Assembly: GCA_022729275.1 (NCBI GenBank)
Contig: JALDAH010000040.1
Coordinates: 1 to 7,326 of the forward strand
DNA: 7,326 nucleotides
Direction of reading: 5' to 3'
Source: Candidatus Nanoanaerosalina archaeon
GTDB lineage: Archaea > Nanohalarchaeota > Nanosalinia > Nanosalinales > Nanoanaerosalinaceae
Position 1 is the first letter of the stretch. Each line of letters opens with the position of its first letter. Both the position numbers and the translations under genes were made by a program. This document shows positions 1 through 6,057 of this stretch, piece after piece. A model generated the notes under the pieces. It had not been told where the DNA came from and searched no databases. It saw only the letters and a list, made by a program, of their open reading frames with translations.

Positions 1-14
1 GATGAGAAAGAGAA

Positions 15-50
15 TTATATAAAGAATTATAAATACGGAAGGGATGGAGG
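15..50 (+). promoter_or_regulatory. TATA element and Shine-Dalgarno ahead of the 492-aa gene
   Basis: A TATA-like element TTATATAAA lies at 15-23 and a strong Shine-Dalgarno GGAGG at 46-50, four bases before the ATG at 55. In archaea the start of transcription usually lies about 25 bases downstream of the TATA centre, which would give a leader of about 10 bases that just includes the SD. A second A/T-rich element, TTATAAAT at 27-34, could serve instead, but it would give a leaderless message and leave the SD unused. The window edge hides any upstream gene, so readthrough from the left cannot be excluded. Confidence 0.5.
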
Positions 51-54
51 AGAA

Positions 55-1533
55 ATGCTTAGACAGAGCGCTATAAGGAACATAGCAGGTGTTTCAGTCG
101 ACATACCTGAGGAAATAGATGAATTAAAGAATCACAGGGAAGGTTCATCCATAGCAAGAAACATACCCAGGTTCAACCCTGAGCACTACAGGAATTCTAG
201 GTGGAGTGAATTCATACCCAAAGAGATCTGGGAGAGGAAAAAAGACCTGACCGACCAGAGCAGATACCAGAAAGAGATGGACAAGATAGTTGACAAAGTT
301 AAGCAGGAGATAAAAAAAGCCATACTTGCCAGGCTGGGTAGAACTGACAATTATATTGGAGGAAAGGAGGATGGAGTAAGGAACAGAGAGCCTTTCAAAA
401 GTATGAGCTGGGGAGAGGTGACCTTTAGAGACATCATAAACTTTAGAGGGGGTTATTTCGAGGATCATCTAAATAGAGAATCCACGATTTACTGGTACAT
501 ACTTCCATGGTGGATGCCTTTTTCTGAAGAGGAAAAAATAAGGGAGATATGGGACAAGATAAACCCTGATCTTTCATCCGGAAAAATGAAGGACTGGACC
601 GAACATCTCAAAAAACTGAGGAAAAAAAGGATGGATAAAGATCCCGATGATTATGAGGAAAGGGAGGACAAAAAGTACCACCAGATAATAGCCGCAGGCG
701 CGGGCGCATACGTTTGGGGTCATTTCACACAGTACATAGGAAGAGGTCAGGAAAAAACACTTATCGAGATACTGGATGAATATAATCTGACACTTGACTG
801 GGAAGCACATAATTCGGGTGCAGAAGGTAAAAACAAACTCTGGAAGCCTAGAAATATTATAAAGGTCTGTCAAGCTATAAACGATACTGTTGTAAATGGA
901 AATAAGAGGGAGGTGCTTCACTGCACCATTGATGCCGAACACCTAGCTTTGAACGGTGTGGACCCTCTATGGGTTATTGATGGAAATGATGAGAGGAACT
1001 TTAAAGGACTGGAAGATGGAGATGGAGAACTAATAACCAAGCAGCACATCACTCATCCTGCACTTTCAGAAAGTCAACATCATCATCAACCAATAAGGAG
1101 AGGCGATACCTATGTTTATAAACAGATATATAGTCTAATTAACAAAGGTTTCTGTAAAAGAGGTGAAAGGCCAAGCATACTGTTATACGAGCTTGGAGGG
1201 GAAAAAGCAGAATCTGTTTTCATGCTCAGGTTGATGATGAACATGATCGAGATGGGGATAAAACCTGAAGACATAGAAGGCGAAAACGCTGACAGGGTCT
1301 GGAGGAAGCTTGAAACCGATGAAAAAATCACGCTTAAGGACTACACCATCCTAAAGTTCTTCGGACTCACGGAGGAAGAATGGCACCATGAATGGCAGGA
1401 AATATTCGAACACGCTCTAGACCCTCTCAACGGTCTTTTAGAGACCACTCAGCCGGATCATACATGGAGTGGAAGTGCAGCACTTGAAAGAGATAATCAG
1501 CCCGACAAGTGGAAAAAAGAAGAGTATCGCTGA
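55..1533 (+). CDS. Xylose-isomerase/endonuclease-IV-like TIM-barrel protein, substrate unknown
   Basis: I do not recognise the exact family, but residues ~205-400 carry the ordered metal-ligand pattern of the AP-endonuclease-2/xylose-isomerase-like TIM barrel. The pattern is a strand ending in His223 (AYVWGH), Glu250 in LTLDWEAHNSG, the D-x-x-H pair Asp293/His296 in TIDAEHLALNG, His331 in HITHP, a His run at 342-344 followed by QPIRRGD, and Glu379 in ILLYELGG. Members bind two or three divalent metals and act as sugar isomerases/epimerases or as abasic-site nucleases. Which applies here is not visible. Endonuclease IV is about 280-300 residues; this protein has 492, with about 200 unassigned N-terminal residues (charged, Trp-rich near 147-153) and a ~90-residue C-terminal tail. 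I see no signal peptide or membrane segment, so it is probably cytoplasmic. The ATG is fixed by the GGAGG four bases upstream. The next gene starts 100 bases downstream with its own TATA-like element. Confidence 0.72.
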   Translation: MLRQSAIRNIAGVSVDIPEEIDELKNHREGSSIARNIPRFNPEHYRNSRWSEFIPKEIWERKKDLTDQSRYQKEMDKIVDKVKQEIKKAILARLGRTDNYIGGKEDGVRNREPFKSMSWGEVTFRDIINFRGGYFEDHLNRESTIYWYILPWWMPFSEEEKIREIWDKINPDLSSGKMKDWTEHLKKLRKKRMDKDPDDYEEREDKKYHQIIAAGAGAYVWGHFTQYIGRGQEKTLIEILDEYNLTLDWEAHNSGAEGKNKLWKPRNIIKVCQAINDTVVNGNKREVLHCTIDAEHLALNGVDPLWVIDGNDERNFKGLEDGDGELITKQHITHPALSESQHHHQPIRRGDTYVYKQIYSLINKGFCKRGERPSILLYELGGEKAESVFMLRLMMNMIEMGIKPEDIEGENADRVWRKLETDEKITLKDYTILKFFGLTEEEWHHEWQEIFEHALDPLNGLLETTQPDHTWSGSAALERDNQPDKWKKEEYR

Positions 1534-1633
1534 AAACTGTTTCTATCCAAAAACTGTTTAAACAAGTCCAACCCATTGATTTATAGAGCACTGTATTCAA
1601 ACAAGTGAAGAGGTCCAAAAAAAAGAGTATTTT
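1534..1633 (+). promoter_or_regulatory. Intergenic promoter region of the pullulanase gene
   Basis: These 100 bases hold a TATA-like ATTTATAG at about 1579-1586, placed to start transcription near 1608-1612 and give a leader of roughly 20-25 bases. A GAGGT at 1610-1614 resembles an SD but lies 19 bases before the ATG at 1634, which is too far for normal use. No other in-frame start is near it. Repeated short motifs surround the TATA element and are listed separately. There is no convincing hairpin plus U-tract terminator for the gene on the left. Confidence 0.4.
1554..1606 (+). repeat. Imperfect direct repeat CTGT..AAACAAGT flanking the pullulanase TATA element
   Basis: CTGTTTAAACAAGT at 1554-1567 recurs as CTGTATTCAAACAAGT at 1591-1606, identical in CTGT and AAACAAGT with a two-base length difference. 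The AAACAAGT cores start 39 bases apart and lie on either side of the TATA-like element at 1579-1586. A related AAAACTGTTT occurs twice, at 1533-1542 and 1550-1559. Regulators often bind such paired sites, but the region is A/T-rich and chance is a real alternative. Confidence 0.4.
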
Positions 1634-3562
1634 ATGGGAAAAAACCAGACATACCTCTCACCGGAAGCCAAGGAAATCGAAGAATTACTAGAGAAACAGT
1701 ACGGACCATGGGTGAAGGAAAAAGATCTGGGTTTTAAATATTTTTCTGATAAAACAGAATTTAACGTATTCGCTTCAGGTATACAGGAACTTTTTCTACA
1801 GGTTTTTAAGAATGAAAACAGTGGAGAGGTTCAGGTGATGGAACAAAAGATGAAGAATCTCGGCAAAAACCTTTACTCAGCCACTGTTAATGGCGATCTT
1901 GAGAACATGATGTACAGATTAAAAGTTAAAAAAAGGGGAAAGGAACATCTTGCCCTTGATCCCTATACAGAGATAACCTCTTTGAACGGTGACAAGAGCC
2001 TGATAATTCATAGTAACGATATCGAACCACAGGGATGGGATGAAGACTCTTTCGTTGAACTTAAAAACCCTGTTGACGCTGTGATCTATGAGACACATGT
2101 ACAAGATTTTACCCAGAGCAGTTCCTCAGGAGTGGAAAAAAACGGGAAGTATATCGGTCTAGTGGAGGAAAACACGACCATACCAGGCACAGATATAAGG
2201 ACCGGTCTAGACCATCTGAAGCAGCTAGGTATAAACTATGTTCAATTAATGCCTCTGGCACAGAACGGTTCAGCGATAGAACATGAAGACGATTCTTATA
2301 ACTGGGGTTATGATCCTGAGAACTTTATGGTTCCGGAGGGAAGTTATTCGGAAAGACCTGAAGAACCAAAATTAAGGGTTTTAGAGCTTAAAGAGATGGT
2401 CAAAAAACTTCATCAAAATGGTATAGGTGTGATCAAGGACACGGTTCTCAACCACACTTACGTTTTTGGGAGAAACAGCCTTAGGAAACTGGCAAAAGAC
2501 CATTTCTTTAGAAATACCAATGGTTCAGGATGTGGAAACGAAATAGCGACTGAGAATCCTATTGTGCAGAAATACGTAATGGATATCTTAAAGCACTGGC
2601 AGAAAAACTACCACATAGACGGTTTCAGACTTGATCTAATGGCTCTACACAGCAAAAAAACACTTGAAACGGTTAAAAGAGAACTTGAGCATAATAACCC
2701 TTCAACAATGTTTTATGGAGAGCCCTGGAAAGCTCAGAGATCAGAAATAGATGATATACACGATTTAAAATCCATGGAGAGGAAAAATCAGATTAATTCG
2801 GGTATAGCAGCGTTTAACGATAAAGCAAGGGACGGTATAAAAGGATCTCCGAATGGAACTGACAGGGGATACGTTACAGGAAAAATAATGGAAAACAGAG
2901 ATTTGATAAAGGATGTTATCACGGGCGAAGTAGAGATATTCAAGGGTCAGCCATACGAGGTGATAGCTTATACAACCTGCCATGATGGTAACACCTTGTA
3001 CGAGAAAATATGTAAATCTGCTGAGGAGTTCCCACATGAAAAAAAGAAAGAAGCTGCAAAGTTCGCAAACTCCATAATACTAACTTCACAGGCAATCCCT
3101 TTCATTCATTCCGGTGATGAGATGCTCAGAACTAGAAAGTTTGATCACAACCCTTACAAGGGCCCAAAAGAAAAAAACATGATTAACTGGCACAAAAAAG
3201 AGGAGAACATCGATCTTACACAGTATTACCAAGGGTTGATAAAGCTTAGAAAGGATCATCCTGCATTCAGGATAGGAAATGCTGAAGATATAAGGGAAAG
3301 CATAAGGTTTTACGATGATAAAGATCTTGAATACAGTCCAAAAGGTTTAGTGGTCTATCAAATAGATTATGATGAGGATGAATGGGATGATATAACCGTT
3401 ATACACAATCCTTATCACGAAAAAGCAAAGGTTGAACTACCCGGAGACAAGAGATGGAAGGTAGTTGTGGACGGCAAAGAAGCCGGAACAGAACAGATCC
3501 TTAGTTTCAAGGGAAAAGTCTTCAGGGCCGATGAACTGAGCACCACTATACTTCACACCTGA
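1634..3562 (+). CDS. Type I pullulanase (GH13 alpha-1,6-glucan debranching enzyme), cytoplasmic
   Basis: The protein hydrolyses alpha-1,6 branch points in pullulan, glycogen or limit dextrins. The type I pullulanase signature YNWGYDP is at residues 222-228. The GH13 regions follow in order: DTVLNH (269-274), GFRLD with the nucleophile Asp334, FYGEPW with acid/base Glu363, and CHDGNT with transition-state stabiliser Asp451. IHSGDEML (491-498) is the usual late-barrel motif. Residues ~42-115 form a CBM48-like beta domain ending in LALDPY, and the last ~80 residues form the C-terminal beta domain. Length (642) is typical of intracellular enzymes such as Bacillus AmyX, somewhat shorter. There is no signal peptide or lipobox, so it acts inside the cell, probably on stored or imported polysaccharide. 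All three catalytic carboxylates are present, so I expect activity. Region IV reads CHDGNT where pullulanases usually have HDN, closer to isoamylase/TreX enzymes (HDGFTL). Alternative: a debranching enzyme with mixed specificity. Confidence 0.93.
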   Translation: MGKNQTYLSPEAKEIEELLEKQYGPWVKEKDLGFKYFSDKTEFNVFASGIQELFLQVFKNENSGEVQVMEQKMKNLGKNLYSATVNGDLENMMYRLKVKKRGKEHLALDPYTEITSLNGDKSLIIHSNDIEPQGWDEDSFVELKNPVDAVIYETHVQDFTQSSSSGVEKNGKYIGLVEENTTIPGTDIRTGLDHLKQLGINYVQLMPLAQNGSAIEHEDDSYNWGYDPENFMVPEGSYSERPEEPKLRVLELKEMVKKLHQNGIGVIKDTVLNHTYVFGRNSLRKLAKDHFFRNTNGSGCGNEIATENPIVQKYVMDILKHWQKNYHIDGFRLDLMALHSKKTLETVKRELEHNNPSTMFYGEPWKAQRSEIDDIHDLKSMERKNQINSGIAAFNDKARDGIKGSPNGTDRGYVTGKIMENRDLIKDVITGEVEIFKGQPYEVIAYTTCHDGNTLYEKICKSAEEFPHEKKKEAAKFANSIILTSQAIPFIHSGDEMLRTRKFDHNPYKGPKEKNMINWHKKEENIDLTQYYQGLIKLRKDHPAFRIGNAEDIRESIRFYDDKDLEYSPKGLVVYQIDYDEDEWDDITVIHNPYHEKAKVELPGDKRWKVVVDGKEAGTEQILSFKGKVFRADELSTTILHT

Positions 3563-3648
3563 AAAAACATTTGTTTCAAATAACAAGCTTGTTTTCCGAA
3601 CGGCCAACACGTTTATTAATATTGTAAAAAATATGATTTCACAAGAAA
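3563..3648 (+). promoter_or_regulatory. Promoter of the nucleotidyltransferase-trm1 pair
   Basis: The 86-base gap holds a TATA-like TTTATTAA at 3612-3619, about 34 bases before the ATG at 3649. That predicts a start of transcription around 3640 and a leader of only about 10 bases or less. There is no SD next to the start (the bases just before it are TTCACAAGAAA), so translation is probably leaderless or nearly so. An ATG at 3633 is in another frame. CCAAC just before this TATA element (3604-3608) also precedes the pullulanase TATA element (1569-1573), which may reflect shared promoter context. Confidence 0.45.
3582..3593. repeat. 12-bp perfect palindrome AACAAGCTTGTT
   Basis: AACAAGCTTGTT is a perfect two-fold symmetric 12-mer, 20 bases after the pullulanase stop and about 20 bases ahead of the next TATA element. 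Its half-site AACAAG also appears twice in the pullulanase promoter (1561-1566 and 1601-1606 regions). With no loop and only four T after it, it is a poor terminator. A protein-binding site is more plausible, though unproven. Confidence 0.4.
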
Positions 3649-4851
3649 ATGAGCTCAAAAGACAAACTAAAGAAAGCAAAGGAGAAATCTAGGGACAGAA
3701 GACTTGAAAAAGTTGAGGAGTTTTCGGACAAACTTCTTGAAAAACTGGGTGACAAGGTCAAATGTGTCGCTGTATACGGATCGGTTCCCGAGGCTAGACA
3801 CACCCATGAATCTGATATAGATACTTTCATAGTTCTTGATGATACTAAACTGGAGGAAGATGTACCCTCAGAAGCTAAAGATAAAATAAGGAAGAAGGTT
3901 ACGAAGCTTGCTAAGGAGACCGATGAAAGGATAACTATACAATACTTCACATTCTTAACAGAGTTCTGGGATTCTATAAGAAAAGGAGAACCTTTAATCG
4001 TTGCTGTTCTAAGGAAAGGTGAACCTGTATATGACGTTGGTATCTTTATGCCCGCAAAGAGGATGCTTCAGAGAGGTAAAATAATATCTTCACAGGAAGC
4101 TGTAGAAAAAAGACTTAAGATGGCAGCTCTAGGATACAAAAAAGCAGAACAAAGTTTTAAACAGAGCATACCTCACAAATTAGAGCAGGCAGTAGCCAAT
4201 GCAGGTCAGGCACCTATAATGTACATCGGAAAGACACCTCCCAACAAGGAAGACGTTGGGAAAACCCTGAAAAAGCTTTTCGTGGAAAATGAGAGCCTCG
4301 AAGAGAAATATGTGGAGATAGCTGACAAGGTACATGATTTCAACGACAAGGCGGAAAAACATCCGGAAGAGATAACAGCTGAAGAGGTTGAAAAACACCT
4401 TGAAATGACCGATGATTTCATAAGAAGAATGCACAAACTTGTGGGTCAATTAGGTAGCTCCAAAAAAGTTCAGGAAATCATAGAGGATTACAAGACATTT
4501 CTAAAGGCTAACGTTGCAGCCCTTAAATCACAGGGAATAGAGCCTCCTGAGGAAAAAGATGATCTACCGGATATGGTCATAGAAAACGTTGAGGTTGAGA
4601 AAGACCACAGGGAGTTCTTCGATGATTGGGAAGACATCATGGAGAAGGTCAAGGAAAAAGAACTCGAAGATATAGACGAAAAAAAGCTTTACGAGCTCAA
4701 AGAAAGGACCAAAAAGTTCGCATCTAAGATTGGTGAGGACATAAAGAAGCTTCAGGATGAAAAAGATGCTAAAGAAATGGCTCCGAAGCTTGAGACTGAT
4801 AAAATAGCTGAACAGGCGAAACAGGAGGAAACAGAAAAAGAAGATCAGTGA
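3649..4851 (+). CDS. Pol-beta-type nucleotidyltransferase with HEPN-like helical domain and charged C-terminal tail
   Basis: The N-terminal domain (~25-135) has the minimal nucleotidyltransferase motif: VYGSV with Gly44-Ser45, then SDID with Asp56 and Asp58, the residues that hold the metal and NTP in this superfamily. It continues with TEFWDSIRKGEP and VYDVGIFMPAKRML, a pattern I associate with archaeal stand-alone nucleotidyltransferases. Residues ~150-265 are all-helical and HEPN-like (AVEKRLKMAALGYKKAEQS, then APIMYIGKTPP). Residues ~285-400 are strongly charged, probably helical or coiled coil, and end in a Glu/Lys-rich tail. The third carboxylate usual in this fold is not obvious: the strand ITIQYF (95-100) has no acid, leaving Asp92 or Glu93 as candidates. 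There is no R-x4-6-H RNase motif in the helical part. The substrate is unknown. It lies 12 bases before trm1 and is probably co-transcribed with it, which hints weakly at an RNA-related role. Confidence 0.8.
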   Translation: MSSKDKLKKAKEKSRDRRLEKVEEFSDKLLEKLGDKVKCVAVYGSVPEARHTHESDIDTFIVLDDTKLEEDVPSEAKDKIRKKVTKLAKETDERITIQYFTFLTEFWDSIRKGEPLIVAVLRKGEPVYDVGIFMPAKRMLQRGKIISSQEAVEKRLKMAALGYKKAEQSFKQSIPHKLEQAVANAGQAPIMYIGKTPPNKEDVGKTLKKLFVENESLEEKYVEIADKVHDFNDKAEKHPEEITAEEVEKHLEMTDDFIRRMHKLVGQLGSSKKVQEIIEDYKTFLKANVAALKSQGIEPPEEKDDLPDMVIENVEVEKDHREFFDDWEDIMEKVKEKELEDIDEKKLYELKERTKKFASKIGEDIKKLQDEKDAKEMAPKLETDKIAEQAKQEETEKEDQ

Positions 4852-4863
4852 CAGATACAAAAA

Positions 4864-6000
4864 ATGATAGAAGAAAGAGGAACCAAATTAGATATCGAGG
4901 CTGAAGATGAACCCACAAAGGAATCCAAAGTTTTCTACAACAATGAAATGGTTTTGAACAGAGATATATCTGTTTCAGCTCTTAAAGTATACAGTGAAGA
5001 CCAAAAAGTGGATCTCAAAGTACTCGATGCTCTTGCCGGAACAGGTATCAGAGGGATCCGATATTTTAGAGAAGTCCCTGATATAGAAAAAGTCACGATA
5101 AATGATTCAAAACCCGATGCCTTCGAAAACATCAAGAAGAATCTGGAGCTCAACAGCTTGAAAACAAAGGTGGAGGTAACAAGTAGAGACGCCAACCTTT
5201 TGATGTCCGAGAGAAGAAAGGGTTTCCACTATATCGATCTCGATCCATTCGGGTCTCCGGCCAGGTTTATTGATTCCGCGGCCAGGAGCCTCAAACATGA
5301 CAGTTTTATAGGGATAACAGCCACTGATCTTGCTGCTCTTTGCGGTACTTACAGAAAGACTTGCAGAAGGAAATACGGTAGCTGGGTTCAAAACCTTCCT
5401 TATCACCACGAAGTAGGGATTAGAGTCCTCATAAAATCTGTTTTTGATGCTTTAGCGGTTCATAACAAGGTATTCGATCCCAAGTTGTGTTATGCTGAGA
5501 GACATTACTATAGAATCATGGGCGAAGTCAGGGAGACAAAGAAAGGTGTGAACAGATCTCTAAAAAATATAGGTTTTCTCTCTTTCTGTTCGGGATGTGG
5601 TTACAGAAAATTCTCCGGGGAAAAAGAAAGGGTAATGAGAGAATGTCCTAACTGTGAACAAGATACAAGAAAAATAGGACCTCTTTGGACTGGTAAAATA
5701 GGCAGGAAAAATTTTATAGAAAAAGTAAGGAAAAGTCTGAAGGAGAAAAAATTAAATGAAGCTGTCGAGCTGACAAAGATGCTTGAGAAGGAGATGGATA
5801 TCAAAAAACCTTTCTATGATACACATAATATAGGAAAGATTACCGGTCAACCAGCAGTGAGCAGGGATAAACTTATCAAAAAAATTGAAGATAAAGGATA
5901 CAATGCTGAAAGGACTCATTTCAGCCCTACAGGTATAAAGACAAGTGCTCCTATAGAAGACATACTAAGTATTTCTAAAGAAATGAATAGAAAAAAATAA
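4864..6000 (+). CDS. trm1: tRNA (guanine(26)-N(2))-dimethyltransferase Trm1
   Basis: This SAM-dependent enzyme makes N2,N2-dimethylguanosine at position 26 of tRNA, at the junction of the D and anticodon stems. After VFYNNEMVLNRDISV (23-37) comes the SAM-binding motif I, VLDALAGTGIRGIRY (53-67). The acidic end of the second strand is NDSKPDA (80-86). The catalytic DLDPFGSP is at 125-132, and TATDLAALCGTY (152-163) follows. A four-cysteine zinc site is formed by CSGC (242-245) and CPNC (261-264), then PLWTGKIG (273-280). The C-terminal domain contains FYDTHNIGK and THFSPTGIKTSAP. At 378 residues it is the normal archaeal length and looks complete. No SD lies just before the ATG; the nearest GGAGG is inside the previous gene, about 36 bases away. 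With a 12-base gap, translation may depend on coupling to the upstream gene. Confidence 0.97.
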   Translation: MIEERGTKLDIEAEDEPTKESKVFYNNEMVLNRDISVSALKVYSEDQKVDLKVLDALAGTGIRGIRYFREVPDIEKVTINDSKPDAFENIKKNLELNSLKTKVEVTSRDANLLMSERRKGFHYIDLDPFGSPARFIDSAARSLKHDSFIGITATDLAALCGTYRKTCRRKYGSWVQNLPYHHEVGIRVLIKSVFDALAVHNKVFDPKLCYAERHYYRIMGEVRETKKGVNRSLKNIGFLSFCSGCGYRKFSGEKERVMRECPNCEQDTRKIGPLWTGKIGRKNFIEKVRKSLKEKKLNEAVELTKMLEKEMDIKKPFYDTHNIGKITGQPAVSRDKLIKKIEDKGYNAERTHFSPTGIKTSAPIEDILSISKEMNRKK

Positions 6001-6030
6001 AGAAAGAAGAATGGCTTATCAGAAAAATTG

Positions 6031-6057
6031 AGAAAAAAAGGGTTTTAATCCTTTTTC
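6031..6057. terminator. Probable bidirectional terminator between convergent trm1 and TFB genes
   Basis: Only 44 bases separate the trm1 stop (6000) from the TFB stop (6045). The sequence AGAAAAAAAGGG (6031-6042) pairs with CCTTTTTCT (6050-6058) around a TTTTAAT loop, with a small length mismatch in the A/T run. Transcribed rightward it ends in five T (6052-6056). Transcribed leftward it ends in seven T (complement of 6033-6039). T-runs are the main termination signal in archaea, so one element may stop both transcripts. It overlaps the last codons of the TFB gene. Confidence 0.6.

Noticed and set aside
1078..1086. CAT triplet repeat (three His codons) as a microsatellite or engineered His tag
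   Set aside because: Only three units, internal, and located where the metal-site motif of the fold is expected.
1610..1614. GAGGT as the Shine-Dalgarno of the pullulanase gene
   Set aside because: It is 19 bases from the ATG, and no in-frame alternative start lies at a suitable distance.
3582..3593. Palindrome AACAAGCTTGTT as an intrinsic terminator
   Set aside because: It has no loop, a six-base stem at best, and only four T after it.
145..5804. Several open frames of 60-120 codons on the minus strand opposite the four plus-strand genes
   Set aside because: They lie inside well-supported genes, encode Phe/Leu/Ser-rich strings expected from antisense of Glu/Lys-rich genes, and show no domain or initiation signal.
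3649..6000. MNT-HEPN toxin-antitoxin system
   Set aside because: There is only one protein with both domains, no R-x4-6-H motif, and the partner gene is the housekeeping trm1.
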